64,000 nt of DNA from Epiperipatus broadwayi (taxonomy: Eukaryota > Onychophora > Udeonychophora > Euonychophora > Peripatidae), in contig JAQFVV010000281.1 in assembly GCA_028023455.1 (NCBI GenBank), positions 432,001 through 496,000 of the forward strand. The letters are read 5' to 3'. Made by a program: the position numbers and the translations under genes. The notes under the pieces are model-generated. The model ran no database searches and had not been told where the DNA came from. It saw only the letters and a list, made by a program, of their open reading frames with translations. Shown one piece after another: positions 47,592-59,594 of the stretch (positions are counted from its first letter, which is position 1; every line of letters starts with the position of its first letter).

Positions 47592-49256
47592 ATATATTGT
47601 ATCCAAAAAATAAAAAGGAGAAAAGAGAAAGTGGCAAAGGAAAAAAAAGACAAGAGAAGAGAAAAGTTTAAAGATAATAGAATTAAAGAGAAAGATAATA
47701 ATGAAAGAAATAGAAGAAAAAATGAAGAGAAATTGTAATCAAAAAGAAAAAAGGAGAAGGGGAAAAGGGAAAGAGAAAAGAAGGGAAAAGAAAAGTTTAA
47801 AAAATATAGAATGAAAGAGAAATATGATAATGAAAGAGAGAGAAAAGAAAAAATGAAGAGAAATGAAATGAGATAGAAATAATACATTGTAGAGAGATAT
47901 GGAAGGAGAAGAAGAAAATAAATGATTTGAAGTGGATGAGATGATAGAAAAGAAGAAGAAAATAAATGATTTGAAGTGGATGAGATGATAGAAAAGATGT
48001 GAATAAAATATAAGAAATGATATGAAAAGGAATAAAATGAGAGACTTTTAATGACTCAGTTCAGTGGGGTTACAATAAAATTTAGAAAGGAGATGATAAT
48101 TCAGAGATGCACAATAAGGTAGAGATCGAATCCAATGCCATTGTAATTATAACCATTATGACATAGTAATAATCTATTATTAAACCACACAAATATTTAT
48201 TTAATCCATCAACTAATAATTATTATAATAGTTCTACCAACAGATCACACACAATCTGAATAAGAATAAATGATTCCTTGATTGTGAAAGATTATCTTAC
48301 TAATTTATATTTAATAAGGCAACCAGAGTAAACAAACCAGACTAAACAACCTCAGGGATTTCTAATATAAACTCTTTTGCAAAATAATAAATTTAAGTTA
48401 TCTAAGAAATAGTTGCTGGGTGAATAGAACCAATGAGTGATATCTTGGCTAACCACAAATAATTACCTTATAGTTCAATCTCAATGAATCAATTTAAATT
48501 TAAATTAATATGGGCCTACTATCCAAGACATTCCTTGAGCTAAGAAAAAACAGGGGTACTTTTTATGCCTTTCCCATACTCGCAGATAACCTACTCAAGA
48601 CCTCAAATGCAGATGGATTTAAATTCTTTAGACATATAAGATTTAAGATAATGATAGACAATGTGCAGTTACTATAAGATAAAGTGTAGCTTTTTAAATC
48701 ATAGTAAATAAAATATTCTTCTGATGTACAAATATTCTTAATCTCATGTTGCATAATCTTTAGTCTGAGAAAATATACTGGTAATTTAAAAATAAACTTT
48801 TAACTAAGCATTTAGGTAAGTATCTGATACAATGCAATTATCTGTTATTGTGATTCAATCTAAGAACCATTTACTTTAATCTGGCTTTATAATTTTAAAA
48901 CCAATATCATATATATTTAATTAATTTTATGATATACTTGTGAAGTTTTGAATTGAAAATTTAATAAACTTTGGAAACTTAAGATTTTGTGAAATTGGAA
49001 CCCAAGATAATAATATTTTTATATAAAAGTAAAACAAACAAAACAAAACTTGTTGAAATAATAATAGATTGATTTATTAAAAAAACAAGAAAGTGTTTAC
49101 AATTTTAAAAAAAATACAAACATTGCCAATATAGCACTGAAACCTATTACAAACATTTTGACTTTTAGAACCTTACTTAGTTTACAATAATATGTAACTT
49201 CTTTAGCTACTGTTTTTAAATAACCCTCTTAAAACTCTTTTACATTGTTTATTTTA
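47592..49256. other. Purine-rich tract, then AT-rich DNA
   Basis: About 47600-48050 is strongly purine-biased on the plus strand (gaaaag, agagaa words) and contains a 44-bp tandem duplication (47908-47951 and 47952-47995). The rest is AT-rich with no gene recognised. Confidence 0.6.
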
Positions 49257-49417
49257 ATACATTAATTATCAGCCTTTTACAGCTATTGTACATGTGCTTT
49301 TATGAGTGTTAAATAATAAATGAATACTGTGTATTGGCAGTGAAAGTATTCATTTATTATTTAACACTCGTAAAAGTGCATGTACATTAGCTGTAAAAGG
49401 CTGATATTTAATGTATT
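49257..49417. mobile_element. Foldback/MITE-like element with 73-bp arms
   Basis: Arms 49257-49329 and 49345-49417 are reverse complements with only a few mismatches, around a ~15-bp loop. No coding capacity. It could be a MITE or a simple inverted duplication. Confidence 0.75.
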
Positions 49418-52400
49418 ACAATTATAAACATCGTGCTATATAAATAAATGCTTATTTACATTGTTTATTTTAATAAATAAATTAATAAATAATATAATTA
49501 TGTTTAATACTGGGCAAAGGCTATTCTATATTAGATCTTAATCTCTTTTAAATAATTAGAGATTTCAAAATTTTTAAACGTTAACTGCAATATCTGACTT
49601 TAATAAGCACAATTTTACTTTTAATTAGCATAATTCATAACATTATTTTGTTATCTAGCAATTAGGATAACACACAGGTAAGTCTGTACTTTTAAAACAC
49701 TAAGCTTAACAAACGCTAAGCTAGAAAACATACTGACATAACTAATATTATAGCCAGTGATATATTTTTAAATCAGACTAAGCTAATTTTAAAAATTAAA
49801 CTAAATTAGATACATGTGGAATTCACTCATCAGAGATAAGTTATACACTTTTAAATAAATTTAGTCCACATCAAGTTATGCCCACAATGTTTAAAATTAA
49901 ATATGTAACAGACTTACAAATTTAGCGGCAAAACTCTGGATAAAATATTAAAATTAATATGTGTGAATTGCCACTTATACTATATGCATAATTTAACATA
50001 CTTTAACATAAATATAACTTATTGTTGGTTAGCTTATGCATGATAAACTATCATAGCAACATAATTCAAACATTGATATACCTATGAGCTTTACAATAGC
50101 TACCACTACCTGAAGAAATACATTTCCTCAAACAGACATCTTGTCATCACAAATCTAAAACAAATGCAACATCACCTACTGTGGTGGAATCAGCATTAAC
50201 TCATCATGATTGATAGGATATACTATAAGAACACATAAGCTCCTCAGATCTGGAAAAGTATGTGGTGGCTTTCAAAAATAACTAACTTTGAGGCAGAAAT
50301 GACGATGCCTGGACTTTGTGTACAGTGCACCCAAAACAGAAAAGACACATCAAAAAAGCAGGATCCTCTTCTCATGAGATTCCAATGCTTGTAAATGTGA
50401 TTATCATCACTGGAAAATTCAATATAATAACCCTCTATGGGCAGAAGCACTATCAATTCATTGCAATACAATACAATAGGATGGAGGACAATGTCTACTC
50501 CATAAAGCATACACAAAATTATTAACTAAGCCTAACTCTATGAGGCTAACAAATACTAACTAATGACAAGATATAGACTTCACCTGAATTAACTAAATTA
50601 TTCCCAAGAAGTTTGAAACACAAATACATATATTCAATGCAAGAACCAACAAAGCAAACTTTGTCAAACTACTATGAGAAATACTTTAAAATTAAATGCA
50701 TATAAAATTCTAGGCAAGCACAATGCACACATAGTAAAATATTCAATACTAAATAGAGTGACTAGTAGACTTTTAAAAAAATTGCACACTAAATGGGAGA
50801 ATATTAATTCTGAATGCATACAAAAATATTTGCAATTATTAATCATGTAACATTCATAAAACAAATGAATGGATACTCTGTGATAAGCTTCTTTGGCTGG
50901 TTTAAAATAAAACTGAGTGACACAACCCATATATAATAAATCAAGACCGTGCTTAATAAATAAAATAAAATTTACACGAGAATGGCAAAAATCTTTGCTC
51001 ATTATCAATAACCCATTATGCTTTCAAATTATAACCATATTTTACCTGATATATTTATGAAAATAGTGTTATTTTACAATATCCAGCATAAATATTTTTT
51101 ATGGTTTCTTTTTTTTCAGACCAATAAAACAGACAATAATAAAATACAGTAACTCAAGTTCATAGTTCATCTCCATAATGATTTTTCCATTTAAAATATG
51201 TAGAGATTTTTTTCAGGTTAATTTATCTATCTGAGTTCGAAGGTTCCATCAAAACATTTATAAAACATGGCAATGATTTTCAAATGAAAATATTCAGTAA
51301 TTCCTTAAGAATACTTCCATTTTTTTAAAAATAATTCTAAATACTTAAATAATAAGACTAAGCCGGCATTAAAAAAAAATTCTTCAGCTGAGCACATTTT
51401 TATTTATAGAATCTCGGATTTAAATACATAATAAGAATATATATTTCTTTATTTGAATTTTCTTATTCTCTTTTAGGCAAACATATTTTTTACAATACAG
51501 TTTTTTTTAAATATTTTGTTATATACTACTTCAGAGGTAATTTATTTTAAACAAGTTTACTTTTATTATTGCAAGCACAAGAGTAGACTTCTTTTATAAT
51601 TAAAGACGTTCTTCAATTTATGAGCTAAGATTATCTGTCACAAAATTACTTATAAATAATGGCAAATATAACCATTCACTATGTACTTGACAAATACGAA
51701 TTCATTATTAATATTGATATATTATTTTGAAGTTTTGTTTCCAGATAACTTCTTTTCTTACTGCTAGACATAAAACAAGAATTATCATTTTAAAATATAT
51801 GTCTTTATTTGTTTACATTTAGCTAAATAAATTATTCCCACTTTATGTCAAGGTATAATTAATACCTTTTTTAAAAATTAATCATTTTTTATTAGTTCAT
51901 TTAAACCAAATGTAGCTTGATTATAATGTTTTAAACGTATAAATGTCTTTTTTTCACGTATATTTTTAATTTAACGGGATAAATATTTAGTATTCTATAG
52001 CTAAAATAGTTCAATGCAACCGAATGTTTATCCATGTAAATAATTAATAAATTATACTTTAATTTTACTTCCAAATAAAGAAAAATATATAGATAAAACA
52101 CATAAGATAAGAGATGCTACATTATTTTCAAATATTTTTTCTTATAATTTTATGTTCCAATTGAAATTTGAATATCAAGAAACAGTTACCTTCTTAACTT
52201 CAGCTGTCTATAACTGCAAGACAATTTTTTAAATATTACACTTTTTAAATAAAATAATAAAGTTTTAAAGAAAATAACAATTTTTTAATTAAATAAAAAT
52301 TTAGGATCCAGCCACTTGCAGAAACAAAATAAGCCTCTGGATGAATCCCAGATTTCTATTTATATCGGATATTCTCTAATACTATCATTTTTTTTATGTT

Positions 52401-52957
52401 AATCGGCTTAAAAAGCAATGAAATTATTTTTTATTAAACTTTACTATTCTTAACAGATCATCTGTGAAATCAATTTACTAATGCAACTGATCTAATCATA
52501 CCAAATCATGTGATTCAACAGCTGCAAAAATCAAAAGTTCATTGTTAACAAATATTATAATATTCTGAAATAATATTTTTTTAAAACACAATAGCAATAA
52601 ATATAACATTCAGAGCTATCTCTTTATTAAACCTTTAAATATTTAACTTCAATAATGTTATCCATTAATTTTTTTATCAATATTAGAATTAAATTTTTTA
52701 TTTTTATGTTTATGTATTTTTCTTACATGCACACACATATTTTCACATACGAGTAACCTACAAACATGAGCTCACACTCATTGTTTAAAAGAAAACTACA
52801 AAATAAAATATTAATAAATATTTAATTCAAAATAAATAAGTGAAACGCTAATCTAAATGTACAAAAGAAATGTATAAAATAGATATATAGACCGAGACAG
52901 TGATAAGAATCAATAAAATAAAAGATCAAAATTAGTTTTAAATGATATATATATATA
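49418..52957. other. 3.5-kb AT-rich stretch without recognised genes
   Basis: ORFs of 61-114 codons occur on both strands (for example 50664-51008 minus) but none shows a domain or exon-like borders. No repeats of note. Confidence 0.45.
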
Positions 52958-53153
52958 TGACCACCAGGCACCGGTAAAAGGTTATACTAGTAGTAGCATC
53001 AGATGTGTTATCATGTAGGTGGCGCTGTGAAATTTAGACTTTAGATTCGAACGTAGTATATCTAGAAGGCAACCCCTCCTAGAGTGTTCAGTTTCATGTG
53101 TGGGGTTTGAATTCTGCAGTGTGTTAGCGAGATAGATGATTCTGACCATTACA
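52958..53153 (+). mobile_element. Possible 196-bp solo LTR or short element
   Basis: A block of clearly higher GC than its flanks starts TG (52958) and ends CA (53153), with atatata on each side (52951-52957 and 53154-53160). Its last bases, ccattaca, equal those of the Gypsy LTR, and it contains ggtggcgctgtg, loosely like the tggcgcccctgtgg in the right LTR. The flanking repeat could be a target duplication or just local TA repeats. Confidence 0.4.
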
Positions 53154-53984
53154 ATATATATGTAATAGATAGGGCATATGAGCACAGACTTTCACATGAC
53201 CTACTACTCTCACACACTATCTCATAACACAGATACACTTCAACATATATAAGTTGAAATCAATAATCACAAATATACATATCACTTGTTTCCAATAGGT
53301 GCCCGTAGTTATCTTAGCTTAAACTTTTGTTTGAAATTTTTTGATTTTTAAAAAAAATAATAATAATAAAGTCAGATAATAATTTGAAGTAAAGGAAATA
53401 TCAGAAATAGTTGTAAGTTGATAAATAATATTGTATTTTAAAGTAACTATTGTGTAATTTATATTTTAATGTCTAAATTATAATTAGATAAATAAATAGT
53501 ATTAAATAATAAGTTTTAAAATAATCTGCAAAGTTTTATTAAAACAGCATAATAATATTTATTAGAAGTCATTTGACTAAAAGATAGTTTCTAGTTTTTA
53601 TGGTCATTAAATTTGAACTCCTAGAAAAGTAATGTAGGACAGATTCTTCACAATTCATAGGCCAATGTGTGAGAAATTGACTACTTCCCTGAGTGAAGTT
53701 CATGAGAGATTCCTTATTCCGTTTTAGGAGAAGCGAGAGTACATCAGATCAGATAAAAGCATTCCACATTTAAACCATTAAAAAGATAATAAAAACCATT
53801 GGAAACAAATTAAAAAATATATATAACATCAAGAATTCTAATATTAAATTAATTGATATCAACTAACAGGAAAAATAAGCATTATTTAATTGATAATTTT
53901 TAAATTGAAAACCAACTTCAACAAATTAACAATGCAAACATAGAGGCTCAAAGATCACATGACATAATTAATGCAGGGGAATAT
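53154..53984. other. AT-rich non-coding stretch
   Basis: No gene or clear repeat recognised. Confidence 0.45.
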
Positions 53985-56900
53985 ACCATGAAAGCCATAA
54001 AAAAGAAAAAAAAAAACAAGCCAATATTTGCAGACATGGTACCACAACGAAAAAATAAATTCATTTATCCTAACAAAACAACGGAAAGTCAATTTAATTC
54101 ATATATCAGCAAAGAGATTATTATTGTCAAACATTGGTGGCCGAGTTGTCTTGGGTTCGTGGGTTCACTTTCTGTCCAATGCTTTGACATATGGAAAAAA
54201 ATGATGAATTATTGTATATTTATATGAATTTAAAAAGTATGGGGAAGTATGGAGGTGTTTATTATATCTATTAAAAAAGCAATGCAACCATCTCTCAAAA
54301 GATCAATCTCACGTATAGGAAATAAACTGATAGTGACATAAATAATTTAGAAATTGAAAGAACAGAAAAGTCAAAATCCACCAGAAAATGTCTGGAATGA
54401 ATAATAATTAAACGTTACAACTGAATTATTTAATAAATGCAATATTCAAGAGATTTTTTACTCCCAAGTCTATGGTGTTGTCAGCAACAGACAGCACATT
54501 TCTTATATAAATTCCCAAAAGAGTTGCTGTATAAGGCAATAACATTAAGGGGATTGTCTGACACAATACAGCAGATTTCAGAACATTTCAATTACCAGTA
54601 TCTAATACTGTAATTTTATGAAATCACACAAAGGGAAAGATCTCAAAGACAAATCAAATCAATGGGTAACTTTGCACTGATCACTCTACACCAAAATTAT
54701 CACAATACCCATTTTAGGGTTTTGTTGCCACAGACTCAGTGACATTCTATATTCAATGGCATACCACACTTATTGATCTATGTTATTACACACAAATGCT
54801 TCATCACTTAATCAACTTTGAGTTCAATCCATGCCCATTCTCAGACCATGTTGCATGAACCATTACAATAAATTTCTCATAGCTAAAAATAACATTCAAT
54901 CATGTAGAAAAAACAATCAGATTTCTACTCCTAATGCCACTACTGAATTTCTAATTTCAGAGACTTACATTATGCTAAGTAAAATTAACGATATGTCACA
55001 AGATCCACTTCAAAAATATAAATCATTCATAAACATACTATCCTTCAACATACACCACATGACATGATAACTTGACCCCTACTGGTTAATAGCACTAGCT
55101 GACAATCTTTACAAAAAAATTACCATCAACAGACCCATGCAAAACATCCAGCAATACATACAAAAACTAAACAATTAAAAGAATAGCTTGCCACAAAAAA
55201 TATTCCTCATCCAACAACACACATAAACTTATTGATGTATCCAATGGTCACTTGGCTATCCATCAATCACAAAAGTGCCCATAGAAATTGAGATGTGGCA
55301 ATGACTATGGAGGTTGTAGCAAGCTGGACCTCATATGCCAATATTTTAAGCAAAAGCTCCAAAACATAAAAGCAATATACACCAAACAGAGATGATTTTG
55401 GATTACCTAAAATAGATATTCCCTTTCTAATCCAACAATTCCATTTCTGATTCAACAATTTGCTGAAAAGCATAAAAAATTTCCAACAGCTGCCACTCTG
55501 TAACCAATGGCATATCAGTATTTGTTTTTTTTCACTAGGGTAAATTTACCACAAAGTATCCCTGCAACATATTAAATTTCCTACCACAAAAAATATACAC
55601 TACTACAGGACTATATTTGATAGCAATATACCATTTAACAAAAAATAATAGCCATTTAAAACTCAACAACTTTGATCCATCTTGATTGGTCCATGTGATA
55701 AGTAAATTATTGGAAAAGTAGTCAAATATAAAATAGAATATCAAACATGCAGTATGCAAAGAAGAGATTCTCCACCACACAGGCTGCACTTGAATTTCAA
55801 ATGATATAAAGTGTACTGCAGCCAGAGAAATAGTATGTTCCTATTGCAATTCGACTGGATAAAAAGGTAGCATTTGATTTTGTTGCATTAGATATCTTAA
55901 TAAACACGATTGCAAATACAGCATTTCCACCCACCCTACTATGCATCATAGCAAATTTCTTACTCAACTGAGAGATACAGCTCATGCTTAGTGGCATAAA
56001 CACAACAGAATTTACTCCCACACAATCAATTTCACAAGGATCCCCACTCAGTGCATTTTTGTTTATTCCATATATAAATCTACTTGTAAAACAAATTGAA
56101 AATGAATTACCAAGGATATTAATATCATGAACTGCCCAATGTATTTCATATATTGCATACATCAGTGGTGTGACACTGTTTCTAACATTATGTAAAGAAA
56201 TGCCAATATCAGAAAAAAATTCTACAAAAGTACACAGACACACAAATTATGATACAACCTAAGCAAAACATCAGCATAGTTCATTTATCCTAATAAACCC
56301 TACACACATATATATCAAGGAAAATTTACACCCTTTCTTAGATTCCCATATCTCAGAATGCATGGTATGAGAGAGACTTCAAAATGAGCTCAAAGAGAAA
56401 CCAACAAACATAGCCTCATCATAAACATAGCCACATCTTTATCAAATGCATATTTATCTCTATATTCAAATGTGCACCTATTAAACATACTCATAACAAC
56501 AAGAATTGCATATTATTCTCCCATTGTCAACATTACAAAAAACTTTACAGAGGTCATATCATCACTTTGTAGCAAACTACTCTAGGACAAAAAAACCTTA
56601 GTCATTTCAATCAAACAACTCAGTCAACCAACTATATAGAATAGTCTGGGATACACATAAGACATGTTCCACACACAAAAACAGTAAACCTACTGGCAAA
56701 GATCACTGTGCAGTTTCACCAGCTACTAACTCTCCTCAACATAATCCTTGCAGATTGTCAACCTCCACATATGGATATGTAGTATCATTAGCATTCTCAT
56801 GATAAATCAATGTCAGAACTTCAACACTCACATTTGATAGCAAATACACATACTGACAGACATATGAGTTGATCAATCCTGTCAAAAACAACCAGACCTT

Positions 56901-57854
56901 TAGCCTAATACTGGGAGTAAACAACAAGTAACTCCTTAAAAACTTGAGAAAATGGTCAATGGAACCAACATTCTTTGACTTCTTGATCAATCTAAACCTA
57001 TTTGCACTACCAACATCCTATTTCTTATGATACCATTGTCTTTATAGATCAGCAGACTCATTCTGCAACCTATGTCATGCTGCTGAAGAAACACATCACA
57101 TATTTTATAATTTTACAGTGCTAAATACTATACTAAACAATATGCTAAATCAATATAGAACAAGACAAACTATGTAACAGCTAACAGATATTACATGCAA
57201 GCAGACAACCTTACAGCACAAGCAGCAATATTTGGACTTTATACATTTTGGTGCACACAGTGTATATTCAGCCTGGAAAATAATACCAGACAACATCCAA
57301 CAATATTTTCCAATAAGCAACAACAAATAAGGAACTGACATGAAAAGATTAACCATCAAGATATCAATAAAGCCATGTGGTCACTATTAAAATTATAAGC
57401 TAATTTATAAGAGCATTCCAAACTAGTCATATAAGCCCGACCTATTAAATGAAACCAACAACGAACAAGAGACTAAAATAACTCTATAAAATATGTGTTC
57501 TCACACAGTTAAACAAATGAATAAAAATTTTGATCAATGAACAAAGACAATAACAGAATTTTAATGAGAGATGAAAGGAGGGACACTAACTAACAACAAG
57601 ATCAAAAACAATTAATAAAATTAAATTATGATAGCAATAACAAAAATATCATAATGTGAAAAAATCTACCATGGAAACCCAGTGTTTTTAAAGGATTGTA
57701 ATTGAATAGGTAAACTTATGTAGACTCCTATTCAACACATCCATCCCTATGTAATTAGCAATGAAAATCTCAATCAAACCAAATCTGTAAAAATCATAAT
57801 GCCATTAAGTTATAAGTATATAAATATCATGTAATCTTTGTTGATAATAAAGTA
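53985..57854 (+). mobile_element. LINE element G: decayed, internally deleted L1/Tx1-like copy
   Basis: A relative of element 3 in the same orientation. ORF1 homology is clear at about 54430-54620 (RFFTPKSMVLS aligning to RFFSPTSLVLT, and FPKELLYKAI aligning to FPKALLYEAI). ORF2 homology begins about 54700 at the end of the endonuclease (SDHVA), so ORF1 and ORF2 are joined by a deletion of roughly 1.5-2 kb. RT remnants follow to about 57400. The 3' UTR, ending in aataaag, is interrupted at 57854 by transposon H and resumes at 59180. The 5' boundary is uncertain. Confidence 0.72.
54700..57400 (+). pseudogene. Element G ORF2 remnant
   Basis: Multiple frames, each colinear with element 3 ORF2: TTEFLISETYIMLSKINDMSQDPLQKYKSF in the endonuclease-RT linker (54831-55067), a QSISQGSPLSAFLF block near 56020-56070, a YIA-YI segment where the YMDD box should be (Asp residues lost), and a CNLCHAAEETHHIF Cys/His motif near 57070. 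Stops and indels are dense, so it has long been inactive. Confidence 0.7.
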
Positions 57855-59179
57855 CACCTGGGTCTCATTTTATGTAGTAGATAGGTTCCTCAAAAAATAT
57901 GCACAAAAGAAATTGCACAAAAATAGAATTAACTTACCTTGAAAAATGGGGAATACATACAATAATTTTAAAAAAAATCACATAAAAGCAAAGCAACAAT
58001 GTAAAATTACTTTAAATTTCCTATTAAAAAAATAAGGAAATAAAATATGGCTAATAAAAAATTTCAAATTTGAAAAAAATTGTTACAAGACATTTTTTAG
58101 TTTTTTTTTTTATCAACTACAGTATTTAATTTTATTCAAAACAATATATTTTTATGTGTAATTTACATTTTCCATACATATACAGTATTTTAATCATTAT
58201 TGCTATTTGGTGATATGCAGTTTCGTTTGTGAACTAAGTAATACATCAGATTCATCACAAGAGGAAATACAACTACAGCCAGATTCATTTTTTAATAGCT
58301 CTTATAGTACACTCACCCAAACTAAAATGTTTTTTAATCACTGTTGATCCTTCCCATTTCACTAAGCGATCTAAAATTGAAATTTTTGTTTCCAAAGAAA
58401 TTTATTTTCTTGGGTATTTTTTCTCTCCAACGGGTAAACAAATAGTTTAAAATAAAAATAAGAACTTAGACTTATGATAATAAAAAGACACCTACTCATC
58501 ATTGTTGGGCAAAATTTAATTAAAACAAACAATTAAAAATTACATTATTATATTTGTGTTTAATTTTTTAATTTTCAATTCCGTTTATAAATCAAATTTC
58601 ATTGTTTTAAATCACATTAATTTCAGATCACATTATATAATTTTTAAATTGTTAATTAAAATTAAAAATCAGGATTTAATTTGTCAAATTTAATTGTGTC
58701 CACTGCTGTTACTAAATGATTAATTGATTACATACTCTTTTTTAAAAAAGCAAAAATAGAATGTGATTTAAAATGCAAAAAGAACAACATGCATAGTATT
58801 GACATCTATAAGATTTGAACAGATTTACATTATAATCTTGTAAAGTTTAATGTGTGTATATAAAATATAGAAATCATGATTTTAAGTGAATTATGAACTT
58901 TATTGCAAAAAATTTATCACAATACTATTATAAAGCACTGAAAATATTGTAATTATTAGATGGAAGTCGAACTCCGATAATGTGCTATTACTTTAAATAT
59001 GACATGGGAGTGCACAAAATTTTTAATATTTAAAGTATTAGTGCATTATCAGAGCCCGACTTCTGATCTAATAATTTTTATCACATAAAAGAAAACTGCA
59101 TACAAAGATATTAAGAGGAAACATGAATCACATAACTTCAAAATCGCTTTAAATAAAGCCATAAATTGAGACCTGGGTG
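57855..59179. mobile_element. DNA transposon H, 1,325 bp, TA target duplication, non-autonomous
   Basis: Starts cacctgggtctcattt and ends aaattgagacctgggtg: terminal inverted repeats of about 17 bp with three differences, flanked by TA on both sides (57853-57854 and 59180-59181). TA duplication and size suggest a Tc1/mariner/pogo-type non-autonomous element. No transposase was found. The interior is AT-rich and includes a foldback at 58953-59074. The flanks join to a contiguous LINE 3' end, confirming the borders. Confidence 0.72.
58953..59074. repeat. Foldback with ~48-bp arms inside transposon H
   Basis: 58953-59000 and 59026-59074 are imperfect reverse complements (gaagtcgaactccgataatg against cattatcagagcccgacttc). 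It could be a nested MITE or the original palindromic core of H. Confidence 0.65.
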
Positions 59180-59461
<282 letters not shown>

Positions 59462-59594
59462 CAATGTTTATTAACATGTAAACATACAGTACAACAAAGA
59501 CCAAAAAGTTTACATTTGAATACTATTACAGCTCAATAACTATTGAATTGCTTTTTTAAAGCTATTACTTGACAAATTAAATATATGTATGTTT

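Noticed and set aside
47504-47887. 127-codon Phe/Ser/Leu-rich minus-strand ORF
   Set aside because: Antisense of the purine-rich tract; low complexity, no domain.
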